NCBI RefSeq assembly: GCF_000196895.1
Contig: NC_014297.1
Span: 2,680,468 to 2,744,467 of the forward strand
Origin: Halalkalicoccus jeotgali B3
Lineage (GTDB): Archaea; Halobacteriota; Halobacteria; Halobacteriales; Halalkalicoccaceae
Direction of reading: 5' to 3'
Length of the DNA stretch: 64,000 nt
Both the position numbers and the translations under genes were made by a program. Below, piece after piece: positions 24,683 through 33,125 of the stretch (the first letter of the stretch is position 1; each line of letters starts with the position of its first letter). A model generated the notes under the pieces. It saw only the letters and a list, made by a program, of their open reading frames with translations, had not been told where the DNA came from and did not search any database.

Positions 24683-26596
24683 ATGGCCGTCCACGACGCA
24701 GACGACGACCCGTTCGAGGAACAACGGGCGAAGGTGGACGACTCGATCCGTCGCCTCTTTCGGGAGTACGGGCTCGACAACACCTTCGAGTACGCCGTCG
24801 GGATCCTCGCGAGCCTCGTCGCCCGCCTGTTGGATCTGATCCCGCCGCTGATGCTGGGGGTGGCGATCGACGCGATCTTCCTCGGGGAGCGGGCCTTCAG
24901 CGTCCGGTTCGTCCCCGACGCGTGGTTGCCGACCACTCAAGAGGGACAGTTCGCGTTGACCATCGGGATCATCGCCGGGTCCTTCCTCCTCGGTGCGGTC
25001 TTTCACTGGCTGCGAAACTGGGGGTGGAACGCCGCCGCCCAGAACGTCACCCACGAGATTCGGGTCGACTGCTACGAGCGGATGCAGCGGTTGGGGATGG
25101 ACTTCTTCTCCGATAAGCAGACCGGCGAGCTGATGAGTATCCTCTCGAACGACGTCAATCAGCTCGAACGCTTTCTCAACGACGGGCTGAACTCCGCCTC
25201 CCGACTGTTGGTGATGGTCGTCGCCATCGCGGGGATCCTCGTTACGATCAACCCCCAGCTCGCGCTGGTGGCGCTCGTGCCGGTCCCGCTGATCGCCGCC
25301 TTTACCTACGCGTTCATCACGATCATCCGGCCGAAGTACAAGAAGATGCGCTCGACGGTCGGCGCGCTGAACTCCCGACTGGAGAACAACCTCGGGGGGA
25401 TCCAGGTCATCAAATCGAGCAACACCGAGCGCTACGAGGACGACCGGGTCGACGACGCCTCGATGGAGTACTACGACGCCAACTGGGACGCCATCTGGAC
25501 CCGGATCAAGTTCTTCCCGACCCTGCAGGCGATCTCGGGCATCGGGTTCGTCCTCACCTTCCTCGTCGGGGGCTACTGGGTGTTCGCGGGACCGCCGGGC
25601 CCCTTCTCGGGCACCCTGTCGGTCGGCGACTTCGTGATCTTCATCACCCTGACCCAACAGCTCATCTGGCCGATGGCGCAGTTCGGACAGATCATCAACA
25701 TGTATCAGCGCGCCGACGCCTCCAGTGCCCGGATCTTCGGGCTGATGGACGAACCCGGCGTGCTCGCCGAGGACGCCGAGGGCGAACTCGTCGTCGAGGA
25801 GGGGCGGGTGGAGTACGACGATGTGACCTTCGGCTACGACGACGAAACCATCGTCGAAAGCATTGATTTCACCGTCGAGCCCGGCGAGACCGCGGCACTG
25901 GTCGGTCCCACTGGTGCAGGGAAGTCCACTGTACTAAAGCTCCTGCTCAGGATGTACGACGTCGACGAGGGGGCCATCCGCATCGACGGCCAGGACATCC
26001 GCGAGGTCTCTCTCAGAAGCCTGCGCCAGTCGGTCGGCTACGTCAGTCAGGACACCTTCCTGTTTTATGGCACCGTCAGGGAGAACATCGCCTACGGCAC
26101 GTTCACCGCCGACGACGAAGCGATCATCGAGGCGGCGAAGGCGGCCGAGGCCCACGAGTTCATCAGCGACCTGCCGGACGGCTACGACACCATGGTCGGC
26201 GAGCGCGGCGTCAAACTCTCGGGAGGACAGCGCCAGCGCGTCTCGATCGCCCGGGCGATCCTGAAAGACCCCGAGATCCTCGTACTCGACGAGGCGACCA
26301 GCGACGTCGACACCGAGACCGAGATGCTGATCCAGCGCTCGCTCGACGAGCTCACGGAGGACCGGACCACCTTCGCGATCGCCCACCGGCTCTCGACGAT
26401 TCGGGACGCGGAACAGATCGTCGTCCTCGAGGACGGCCGGATCGTCGAACACGGTGGGCACGACGAGCTGTTGGAAAACGGCGGGCTGTACGCCCACCTC
26501 TGGGGCGTCCAGGCGGGGGAGATCGACGAGCTCCCCCAGGAGTTCATCGAACGGGCCGCGAAACGCCAAGCCCGCACCGAGGCGGGCGACGACTAG
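24683..26596 (+). CDS. ABC exporter, fused permease and ATPase
   Basis: 637 aa half-transporter of the MsbA/lipid-drug exporter type; works as a homodimer. Six membrane helices in residues about 35-345, then the nucleotide-binding domain with Walker A GPTGAGKST (about 411), Q-loop SVGYVSQDTFLFYG, signature LSGGQRQRVSIARA (about 511), Walker B ILVLDEATSDVD (about 531) and H-loop AIAHRLSTI. Substrate unknown; candidates are lipids or drugs. The gene appears monocistronic. Confidence 0.93.
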   Translation: MAVHDADDDPFEEQRAKVDDSIRRLFREYGLDNTFEYAVGILASLVARLLDLIPPLMLGVAIDAIFLGERAFSVRFVPDAWLPTTQEGQFALTIGIIAGSFLLGAVFHWLRNWGWNAAAQNVTHEIRVDCYERMQRLGMDFFSDKQTGELMSILSNDVNQLERFLNDGLNSASRLLVMVVAIAGILVTINPQLALVALVPVPLIAAFTYAFITIIRPKYKKMRSTVGALNSRLENNLGGIQVIKSSNTERYEDDRVDDASMEYYDANWDAIWTRIKFFPTLQAISGIGFVLTFLVGGYWVFAGPPGPFSGTLSVGDFVIFITLTQQLIWPMAQFGQIINMYQRADASSARIFGLMDEPGVLAEDAEGELVVEEGRVEYDDVTFGYDDETIVESIDFTVEPGETAALVGPTGAGKSTVLKLLLRMYDVDEGAIRIDGQDIREVSLRSLRQSVGYVSQDTFLFYGTVRENIAYGTFTADDEAIIEAAKAAEAHEFISDLPDGYDTMVGERGVKLSGGQRQRVSIARAILKDPEILVLDEATSDVDTETEMLIQRSLDELTEDRTTFAIAHRLSTIRDAEQIVVLEDGRIVEHGGHDELLENGGLYAHLWGVQAGEIDELPQEFIERAAKRQARTEAGDD

Positions 26597-26599
26597 CCG

Positions 26600-26932
26600 T
26601 TAGAAGGACTCCTGGTCGTCGCGCTCCTCGTCGACCGCTTCGGATTCCGCCGACCCGCCGCGATCCGAGTATCCCTCGCGGCCGACCGCGTCGTCCCCGA
26701 CCATGTTCATGATCATCGTCTCTAAGTCCTCCTCGCTCTCGTAGGTCTGGGCGTCGTCCTGGACGGGGTCGAGGACCTCCGCAAGCGTCGTCGGCTCGCC
26801 CGAGAGTTCGAGTTCGTCGTCGCCGTGTTCGTCGAGCAACTCGTCGTGTTCGATCGGGTAGTCGAGGCCCTCCATCGTCTCCTCGAACTCGCCGAACTCG
26901 ACACCCTGCTCTCTGGAATCGTCGTCGCTCAT
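26600..26932 (-). CDS. Small acidic haloarchaeal protein (DUF5789-like)
   Basis: 110 aa, very acidic, no membrane segment. Starts MSDDDSREQGVEFGEFEETM; middle LSGEPTTLAEVLDPVQDDAQ and TYESEEDLETMIMNMVGDDA are characteristic of a conserved haloarchaeal family thought to be DUF5789. Function unknown. It ends 3 nt from the ABC transporter gene, converging on it. Confidence 0.7.
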   Translation of the reverse strand: MSDDDSREQGVEFGEFEETMEGLDYPIEHDELLDEHGDDELELSGEPTTLAEVLDPVQDDAQTYESEEDLETMIMNMVGDDAVGREGYSDRGGSAESEAVDEERDDQESF

Positions 26933-27018
26933 AGCACTCGAACGTCGATGTCCGCACACAAAATCGTTCCTCCTGCACTCTCCGCCGGAACTAACTCGCC
27001 GCCTCCCGATCCGACCGC

Positions 27019-27756
27019 ATGCACCTCTCGGACGCCACCTGGACTGACGCGGACAGTGTCGACACCGACCTCGCCCTGCTGCCCGTCGGCAGCACCGAAC
27101 AGCACGGCCCACACGCCCCGCTTGGGACCGACGTCGAGACCGCAACGGCGGTCGCAGAGGCCGCAAGCGAGGCCTACGACGGCGAGGTAGTCGTCGCGCC
27201 AGCGATCCCCGTCGGCATCGCCGAGGAACACCGTCATTTCTCGGGAACGCTGTGGGTCAGTCCCGACACCTTTCGGTCCTACGTCCGCGAGACGGTCGCT
27301 AGCCTCGCGTACCACGGCTGGGACCGGGTGGTCGTCGTCAACGGCCACGGCGGGAACGTCCCCGCACTGGGTGAGGTCTGTGCGACGATCTGCCGGCACG
27401 ACGCCGCCAACGCCGTACCCTATACGTGGTTCGAGGGTGTCGGCGACCAGCGACACGATATGGGCCACGGCGGTCCGCTCGAAACCGCGCTGTTGCGGTG
27501 GGTCGAGCCCGATCTGATTCGAGAGGACCGAATCGACGAGGCCAGAGAGGGAGCCGCCGAACGCTGGGGCGAGTGGGTTTCGAGAGTGAACCTCGCGGTC
27601 GATTCGGCGGAGTTCACCGAAAACGGCGTCGTCGGCGATCCCGAGGAGGGATCGAAAGAGCGGGGCGAGGAACTGCTCGCGCTTGCAAGCGCGGCGCTAG
27701 TCGAGCTCCTAGCAGCGATCGAGGGGCGCGATCTCACGGGGCCCGAGCGGCGCTGA
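27019..27756 (+). CDS. Creatininase-family amidohydrolase (ArfB-like)
   Basis: 245 aa metal-dependent amidohydrolase. GSTEQHGPHAPLGTD (Glu, His and Asp metal ligands, about residues 23-37), EEHRHFSGTLWVSPDTF and VVVVNGHGGNVPALGEV are the family signature. In archaea the family includes ArfB, the formylamide hydrolase after ArfA in F420/riboflavin precursor synthesis, the likeliest role. Nearby mptD-like gene (28271) also belongs to pterin chemistry, but they are not co-oriented. Confidence 0.78.
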   Translation: MHLSDATWTDADSVDTDLALLPVGSTEQHGPHAPLGTDVETATAVAEAASEAYDGEVVVAPAIPVGIAEEHRHFSGTLWVSPDTFRSYVRETVASLAYHGWDRVVVVNGHGGNVPALGEVCATICRHDAANAVPYTWFEGVGDQRHDMGHGGPLETALLRWVEPDLIREDRIDEAREGAAERWGEWVSRVNLAVDSAEFTENGVVGDPEEGSKERGEELLALASAALVELLAAIEGRDLTGPERR

Positions 27757-27761
27757 GGCGG

Positions 27762-28211
27762 CTACTCCTCGGTTTCGTCCGCATCCTCGGTTTCGGTCTC
27801 GGCGTCTCCGTCGGCCCCGCCGACGTTCGCCTCCTCCAAATCGCTGCGCAGTTCGGGGACGGTGCTCGCCAGTTCGCCGACCCGTTCTTGGGCCTCCTCG
27901 ACGGTTTCGATGAGCGCCGCCACCTCGTCGAGTTCCGCTTCGAGCGCGTCGGGGTCCTCGAATGCGTCGGCGCGCTCGCCGACCATGAACCACTTGCGCG
28001 CATCACGCAGGCTCTCGGCCGCATCGCCCGTGTCGAGGGCCGATTTCAGCGAGTTGAGCACCCCGAGCGTGTTCTCTGAATCGACCGCCCAGATCGCCTC
28101 GGCGCTCGGCAGTTCGCTTCTCGCGGCGGCCATGTTCTCCTCGACGTCGGCGCGGATCTCGCTTGCGGCCTCGCCGAGCAGGTCCTCCTCGTCCAGTGTC
28201 GACTGGCTCAT
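27762..28211 (-). CDS. Haloarchaeal DUF5790-type protein
   Basis: 149 aa acidic, helical protein starting MSQSTLDEEDLLGEAASEIR. Conserved block IWAVDSENTLGVLNSLKSAL followed by WFMVGERADAFED and a long heptad-like stretch (about 85-130) that may form a coiled coil; ends in a low-complexity acidic tail. Found throughout haloarchaea; no function known. Start at 28211 rather than an upstream ATG because the sequence before it overlaps the next gene. Confidence 0.7.
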   Translation of the reverse strand: MSQSTLDEEDLLGEAASEIRADVEENMAAARSELPSAEAIWAVDSENTLGVLNSLKSALDTGDAAESLRDARKWFMVGERADAFEDPDALEAELDEVAALIETVEEAQERVGELASTVPELRSDLEEANVGGADGDAETETEDADETEE

Positions 28212-28270
28212 GGCGAACGGTTCGACCCGCGTTGGTTTAAGAGTGACCCGCGTACGGGGTGAAACTGGAG

Positions 28271-28615
28271 TTACTCCCGTTCGACGCTCTCGACGCGCAT
28301 CCGGGGATATCCCTCTTCGAGTTCCATTCTGGTGTGGACCGTAATTCCCTCGTACTCGACGGTGATCCCGGCGTCCAGCAGCGGTCCCTGGAGTTCGGTG
28401 TAGCCGACCGCAGGGTCGATCGCCTCGTCGAGGCGGTCCTCGCGTATCGTTACCGAAGCGTTCGTACAGTACGGTTGGTTCTCGATGGCCTCCTCCATCG
28501 CGTGCTCCAAGCCGGGTGCGCTGTCGTGGTCGACCGGCGTGCCGGTGAACTGGTGATAGAGCGTACCGAACTTGATGCCGGCCTCGAAGCAGGCGGTTTC
28601 GGCGTCGGTTGGCAT
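28271..28615 (-). CDS. mptD: Archaeal dihydroneopterin aldolase (MptD family)
   Basis: 114 aa matching the archaeal MptD/DUF381 family, which cleaves 7,8-dihydroneopterin to 6-hydroxymethyl-dihydropterin and glycolaldehyde. Characteristic: ACFEAGIKFGTLYHQFTGTP, then YTELQGPLLDAGITVEYEGI. Family members are about 115-140 aa, so this is full length. In haloarchaea the product feeds folate or tetrahydropterin synthesis. Downstream gene is DUF5790-like (59 bp apart). Confidence 0.83.
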   Translation of the reverse strand: MPTDAETACFEAGIKFGTLYHQFTGTPVDHDSAPGLEHAMEEAIENQPYCTNASVTIREDRLDEAIDPAVGYTELQGPLLDAGITVEYEGITVHTRMELEEGYPRMRVESVERE

Positions 28616-28708
28616 GGCGAGGAAAAGGAGAACGCGCAGAAAGGCGCTTTCGGTGTCTGTGTCGGCCTATCACGAAGACCCTATACGCTCTCGGTTCGTT
28701 TTTCGGGT

Positions 28709-29320
28709 ATGGACTACAGCGCGAGCCTCGACAGGGCGATGGACGAGGTACCCGACATCAAAGGCAGCAGCGAACGCCTCTCTATTCCCGACGCGCAGGC
28801 CCAGAAGGACGGTGCCTTCACCCGCCTGACGAACCTCGGCGAGATCGCAGACCAACTGAACCGGGAGGCCGAACACCTCCACCGGTTCATCCAGCGCGAA
28901 CTGGGTACCAGCGGCAAGTTCGAGGACGGTCGCGGGCGGTACAACGGCAATTTCAGTGGGTCGGACCTCGACGCCGCGATCTCGAGTTACGTCGAGGAGT
29001 ACGTCCGCTGTTCGGAGTGTGGGCTGCCCGACACCCGCCTCGTGCGCGAGGACCGCACCCCGATGCTGCGGTGTGACGCCTGTGGGGCCTTCCGCCCGGT
29101 CACGAAACGCACCCAGAGCACACAGACCCAACAGCGCGACGCCGTCGAAGAGGGCCAGACCTACGAGGTCAAAATCACCGGCACCGGACGCAAGGGCGAT
29201 GGCGTCGCCGAACGCGGCAAGTACACCATCTTCGTTCCCGGCGCCGGCGAGGGCGACGTCGTGACGATCTACATCGAGAACATCAGCGGCAACCTCGCGT
29301 TCGCGCGCGTCTCCCAGTAG
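28709..29320 (+). CDS. Translation initiation factor aIF2 subunit beta, TRAM-fused
   Basis: 203 aa. N-terminal aIF2-beta/aIF5 domain (about 1-135): TRLTNLGEIADQLNREAEHL, FIQRELGTSG, and a C4 zinc ribbon (CSEC and CDAC, residues 101-104 and 122-125). A C-terminal TRAM domain (about 148-203; YEVKITGTGRKGDGVAERGK) is a haloarchaeal addition that binds RNA. aIF2 carries initiator tRNA to the small subunit. The start at MDYSASLDRAMDEVPDIKG fits haloarchaeal homologues. Confidence 0.9.
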   Translation: MDYSASLDRAMDEVPDIKGSSERLSIPDAQAQKDGAFTRLTNLGEIADQLNREAEHLHRFIQRELGTSGKFEDGRGRYNGNFSGSDLDAAISSYVEEYVRCSECGLPDTRLVREDRTPMLRCDACGAFRPVTKRTQSTQTQQRDAVEEGQTYEVKITGTGRKGDGVAERGKYTIFVPGAGEGDVVTIYIENISGNLAFARVSQ

Positions 29321-29404
29321 CCCCCCGACTCCAACCGTTCGACCGCCCGTCAGTCGCGCGCGAATCGCACGGTTCTTAGGCGTCGATAGCGACTCCCCAC
29401 CTGA

Positions 29405-30151
29405 ATGGACGCTCCCGTCTTGTTGACCGGCTCGGAGGGGCGGGTCGGGCGTGCGATCCTCGACCGACTCGCCGCCGAGTACGACTGGCGCCTGCTCGAT
29501 CGCGAACCGCCGGCCGAGGAGCGTCCGGGCGAGTTCGTCATCGCGGACATCACCGACTACGACGAGGTCCGCGAGGCCATGGAGGGCGTCGGCGCGGTGA
29601 TCCACCTGGCGGGCGACCCGCGACCCGAGGCGCCGTGGGATAGCGTCCTGCGGAACAACATCGACGGCACTCACACCGTAATGGAGGCCGCAGTCGACGC
29701 CGGCGTCGAAAAGTTCGCCTTCGCCTCCTCGAACCACGCCGTCGGAGCCTACGAGACCGAGGCGCGCACCCCCGAGATCTATCGGCCGGACGACGAGTTC
29801 CTGCTCGACGGGACCGAACTGCCCCGACCCGGCAACCGCTATGGCGTCTCGAAGGCGACCGGCGAGACGCTGGGGCGATTTTTCCACGACGAACACGACC
29901 TGAGCGTCGTCTGCGTGCGGGTCGGCAACCTCACCGAGGGCCACCCGCCTGAGGACTACGAGCGCGGGCAGGCGATGTGGCTGTCCCACCGGGACTGTGC
30001 ACACCTCTTCGAGTGCTGTCTCGAGGCCGAGTACGACTACGAGATCGTCTACGGGATCAGCGACAACGACCGCAAGTACTACTCCATCGAGCGCGCCCGC
30101 GAAGCGCTTGGCTACGATCCGCAGGACAACTCCGCCGAGCACGACGACTGA
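29405..30151 (+). CDS. azf: NAD-dependent glucose-6-phosphate dehydrogenase (Azf type)
   Basis: 248 aa extended short-chain dehydrogenase very like Haloferax Azf, which starts the haloarchaeal oxidative pentose phosphate pathway. Rossmann motif LLTGSEGRVGRAI, IHLAGDPRPEAPWDSVLRNN, KFAFASSNHAVGAYE, YGVSKATGE (Tyr and Lys of the YxxxK active site) and IVYGISDNDRKYYS. Acts in the cytosol. The window also encodes the next oxidative enzyme, 6-phosphogluconate dehydrogenase (49901). Assignment rests on remembered Azf sequence features, not on a search. Confidence 0.85.
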   Translation: MDAPVLLTGSEGRVGRAILDRLAAEYDWRLLDREPPAEERPGEFVIADITDYDEVREAMEGVGAVIHLAGDPRPEAPWDSVLRNNIDGTHTVMEAAVDAGVEKFAFASSNHAVGAYETEARTPEIYRPDDEFLLDGTELPRPGNRYGVSKATGETLGRFFHDEHDLSVVCVRVGNLTEGHPPEDYERGQAMWLSHRDCAHLFECCLEAEYDYEIVYGISDNDRKYYSIERAREALGYDPQDNSAEHDD

Positions 30152-30166
30152 CGGGCGGCGGACGGA

Positions 30167-30832
30167 CTACCCGTCGGGGTCGAACAGCCCCGCGACGTCG
30201 CGCTCGCGCGAGCGCCGCCGAGCGGCGTGGTCTGTCAGTCGCCCGTAGACGAGGTCCCGATGGGTCGGTCGGCGCACGTAATCGGTACAGAGCGCGAGAA
30301 ACGGGTTCGACGTGCCGGTCTCGATCGCCTCCCGAGCGTACTCGCAGGCCCGCTCGACGGCGGCGACGTCCTCACCCCGGCCCGACGCCAACGGCATTGC
30401 GGCGAGCAGGCACTCCTCGGCGTCGAGGTCCGCCCCCGAGAGCGCCTCGCCGCGATGGGTGAGACGCGGCGGGCGGGCGCGCTCGATCCACTCGGGGTCG
30501 GCCCCGAGGTTGGCGAGCGCCCGCCGGACGGGGCCCAGATCGACGCCACGATGGGTCTCCGAGAGCCCGTCGAGATACTCGCGGGCGCTCCCCCCGAGCC
30601 CGGTCGCGCCCGCCCAGTTGCGCGCTCGAGCGTGATGGATCGCGGCAGTGTACTGGATCAACCCGTGGAGCAGACGTTCGTCCTCGCCATCGGGCAGATC
30701 GAGCCAGATCGCTTCCCACGCGTCGTGGGCGGCGTGGTAGTGTCCGGCGTTGTAGACGGCGATACCCGCCCGCAGCGAACGCTCTAGCCCGTCCCTCGAT
30801 TCCCCGATCGGGGGCGTGTCCCGTCCGGTCAT
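30167..30832 (-). CDS. DUF309 family protein
   Basis: 221 aa. N-terminal DUF309 helical domain with AVYNAGHYHAAHDAWEAIWL (about 23-42), EDERLLHGLIQYTAAIHHAR and NWAGATGLGGSAREYL; the rest is a haloarchaeal extension with a second conserved block. DUF309 is a His- and Glu-bearing helical fold of unknown role. Start taken at MTGRDTPPIGESRDG (30832). Confidence 0.8.
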   Translation of the reverse strand: MTGRDTPPIGESRDGLERSLRAGIAVYNAGHYHAAHDAWEAIWLDLPDGEDERLLHGLIQYTAAIHHARARNWAGATGLGGSAREYLDGLSETHRGVDLGPVRRALANLGADPEWIERARPPRLTHRGEALSGADLDAEECLLAAMPLASGRGEDVAAVERACEYAREAIETGTSNPFLALCTDYVRRPTHRDLVYGRLTDHAARRRSRERDVAGLFDPDG

Positions 30833-30973
30833 ATATGAATACCCTGCGAGAGCAAGCGCCACCTATCTCGGTCGAATCGCCCGTGGATCCCGATACAATG
30901 AACCGTAGTCAAGATGAGCGACGGATCGTAGCTCGACGCGCGGGCGGGGCGACCGAACGGGGAGGCGAGAGTC

Positions 30974-31120
30974 ATGCTTGAGCTCGCGATCCTGTTTTTC
31001 GTCCTCGCGATCGTAGCCGGGGCTCTCGGTGCCGGTGGAATCGCGGGGCTCTCGATGACGATCGCAAAGTGGCTCGTGATCGCGTTTCTGGTGCTGGCGG
31101 TCGTCTCGTTCCTCTTGTGA
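30974..31120 (+). CDS. DUF1328 small membrane protein
   Basis: 48 aa with two membrane helices ([39 protein letters not shown]), typical of DUF1328 proteins, which are 50-60 aa and unstudied. ATG at 30974; ends TGA at 31118. A small membrane protein of this kind is often stress induced in bacteria. Confidence 0.75.
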   Translation: MLELAILFFVLAIVAGALGAGGIAGLSMTIAKWLVIAFLVLAVVSFLL

Positions 31121-31127
31121 GGAACGA

Positions 31128-31259
31128 TTACTGGACGGTGTAGTAGCCCGATTTGCCGGGGATGTGGTCGGATCCGTGGCAGATACCACATACCCACGTG
31201 TCGCCGTTGTACGACCCGACGGTCTTCGCTCCACACCACCCACAGTAGTGCTCTTGCAT
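31128..31259 (-). CDS. Small zinc-ribbon protein
   Basis: 43 aa: MQEHYCGWCGAKTVGSYNGD then WVCGICHGSDHIPGKSGYY. Two CxxC pairs (residues 6/9 and 24/27) make a single zinc ribbon; haloarchaea encode many such microproteins, several affecting stress and biofilm traits. It converges on the DUF1328 gene. Confidence 0.65.
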   Translation of the reverse strand: MQEHYCGWCGAKTVGSYNGDTWVCGICHGSDHIPGKSGYYTVQ

Positions 31260-31391
31260 GTCCTATGGCTAGCGTTACCACGGTAAATGCTTTACTTGAG
31301 TTTATTGATACCAATGACGGCGCTGGAATCTGTCCGGGTGAACGGTCCGGACGGTTAGCACAACCGCTCGTCGTGGTGCGCCGAAGAGAAA

Positions 31392-31464
31392 CGTCCTGAC
31401 GGAGATTTGAACTCCGGTCACAGGCTCCGCAAGCCCGTAGGATGGTCCACTACCCTACCAGGAC
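31392..31464 (-). tRNA. tRNA-Arg (GCG)
   Basis: Minus strand: acceptor GTCCTGG / TCAGGAC, discriminator G, anticodon stem CGGGC/GCCTG with loop TTGCGGA (anticodon GCG), T arm CGGAG TTCAAAT CTCCG. No intron. Confidence 0.93.
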
Positions 31465-31599
31465 TCATTCCGACGTATGCCGGTTCCGGTTAAAGGGGTT
31501 ACGATCCGCCGGCCTTACCGCGACGTGACCGCGGGCACTCACCCGGAAGTAATGTTAAATTTATATATTTATTCCATCTTGTTCTTGTCGTGATCAGTC

Positions 31600-32952
31600 G
31601 TGAGCGGTCCTGAACCGGGACGACGTTCCGCTCCCAACGAGGACGGTCGTGGTGTGACGCGCCGGTCGGTTCTGGCCGCTGTCCCGGTGGCCGCCGCGGC
31701 GATCACCCCGGGACTGGACGGGTCGAGAAGTGGTGTGGTCGGAACGACGAGCATGGAGTCGACGTTCGATCCGTCCCGTCACGGGTTCGGTTTTTATAAC
31801 TGGCGGATCCGCGAGGGTCCGTATCCCGGTACCCCGCCTGATGCCATCGACGATGGGTGGCGCGAATCGTTCGAGCGCGCGTTCGACCGGCGCCTCTCGG
31901 AGCTCCCCGCAGGGGTAGTCGGAGCGCTGTCCCGCCACGCCCGCGAGGGGTTGCTCGAGGCGGTCCGAACCGACGGCTACTGCTACGGGATGATCTTCGC
32001 CGCCCAGCGGTACTTCGAGCGCCCGGAGACGATCCCTGCCGACTTCGGGACGGCGAGCGAGATCACCCACCCCCACGCGCCCCTCTCGGGCGAGGCGACG
32101 CCGGTCCTCGAGGACCTAATCGACTACCAGACCGCACAGTACGTCGATTTCCACGCGTGGCTGGGCCGGTACGCCCTCTTCGACGCCTCGTTGATCGACT
32201 ACGAGAGCCAGATACCGGACCTGCTCGCGGCGGTCGATGCGTTCGGTACCGCCGCCATCACGCTCTTTACCGAGTCGTCGGTCCGCTCGCATCAGGTACT
32301 CGTCTACGACTACGAGCGCTCGCCCGGTCGTCTCGTCCTGTTCGCGTACAACCCGAACTACACCGCAGCGACCTACGAGGAGTACACCTACACCGTCGAA
32401 GTCGACACCAGCGGCGCGAGCCCGGTCCCTCGACCGACCGAACACGCGGGTTACGACCAGTTCGTCCACAACGAGTACGACCGCGCGATCCGCACCCGAC
32501 GAGAGTCCGCCGGCGCCGGCCCGCTCGCGGACGGGAACTCGCTGTACGAGCGCCTGTTCGGGACGACGCTGTTCGTCGACGCCGATCCCGCCGTCCGGAC
32601 GATCGTCGTCGATCCGGCAGGCCGACGGCTCGACCACACCGCCGGCCCCGAACCGCTTCACTACCGCTACGGGGCACCCGAAGGCACGTACACGATCGTG
32701 CTGCGGGGACGCGAGGACGCCGAGTACGCCGTCGGAATCCACGCCGCGAGCCAACACCGAACGTTTCTCGACGAGACCGTCGAGGGATCGCTCGAAGCCG
32801 GCGAAACCGACCGCTACGAGGTGCACATCGACGGCTCCGGGGCGACCCTCGAGACCGGAGTCGGAGCCACTGCCCTTCTCGGGGCGCTCGGAACCGGCTA
32901 CGCGTACCGCACGCGGGGGCCCTCAAACCGAGACCACGATAATGACGTCTGA
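31600..32952 (+). CDS. Tat-exported putative papain-like cysteine peptidase
   Basis: 450 aa from GTG 31600. Tat signal GVTRRSVLAAVPVAAAA (about 18-34) shows export. The catalytic-type order Cys-His-Asn of papain folds is visible: TDGYCYGMIFAAQRYF (Cys about residue 129), SSVRSHQVLVYDY (His about 230), LFAYNPNYT (Asn about 249). HQVLVYDY followed by a YNPN motif is common in C39/C1-like peptidases. The C-terminal about 100 residues (YGAPEGTYTIVLRGRE) look like a beta-sandwich. Peptidase activity is inference. A T-rich element sits at 32960-32965 after the stop. Confidence 0.6.
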   Translation: MSGPEPGRRSAPNEDGRGVTRRSVLAAVPVAAAAITPGLDGSRSGVVGTTSMESTFDPSRHGFGFYNWRIREGPYPGTPPDAIDDGWRESFERAFDRRLSELPAGVVGALSRHAREGLLEAVRTDGYCYGMIFAAQRYFERPETIPADFGTASEITHPHAPLSGEATPVLEDLIDYQTAQYVDFHAWLGRYALFDASLIDYESQIPDLLAAVDAFGTAAITLFTESSVRSHQVLVYDYERSPGRLVLFAYNPNYTAATYEEYTYTVEVDTSGASPVPRPTEHAGYDQFVHNEYDRAIRTRRESAGAGPLADGNSLYERLFGTTLFVDADPAVRTIVVDPAGRRLDHTAGPEPLHYRYGAPEGTYTIVLRGREDAEYAVGIHAASQHRTFLDETVEGSLEAGETDRYEVHIDGSGATLETGVGATALLGALGTGYAYRTRGPSNRDHDNDV

Positions 32953-32959
32953 TTGAGTA

Positions 32960-32965
32960 TTTTTT
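32960..32965 (+). terminator. T6 terminator
   Basis: Six T starting 7 nt after the stop of the exported protein gene, the expected form of an intrinsic archaeal terminator. Confidence 0.5.
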
Positions 32966-33125
32966 AAGCAGGATCGCGAAAGCGGGCGGTTCGCCGAGAT
33001 TCTGCAAGCGGAGTGCTTATCCGTTCGTTTCGTCATACTGAAACGTGAGGCATTACTCGGCCGACTTCTCGCGCGGACGCGGTCGAAGCGCGATCTGGGG
33101 CGGTTGGTCTGCGGTACGAACATAA

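Noticed and set aside
28670-30142. 490-codon minus-strand frame across aIF2-beta and azf
   Set aside because: Antisense shadow of two conserved genes with no motif of its own.
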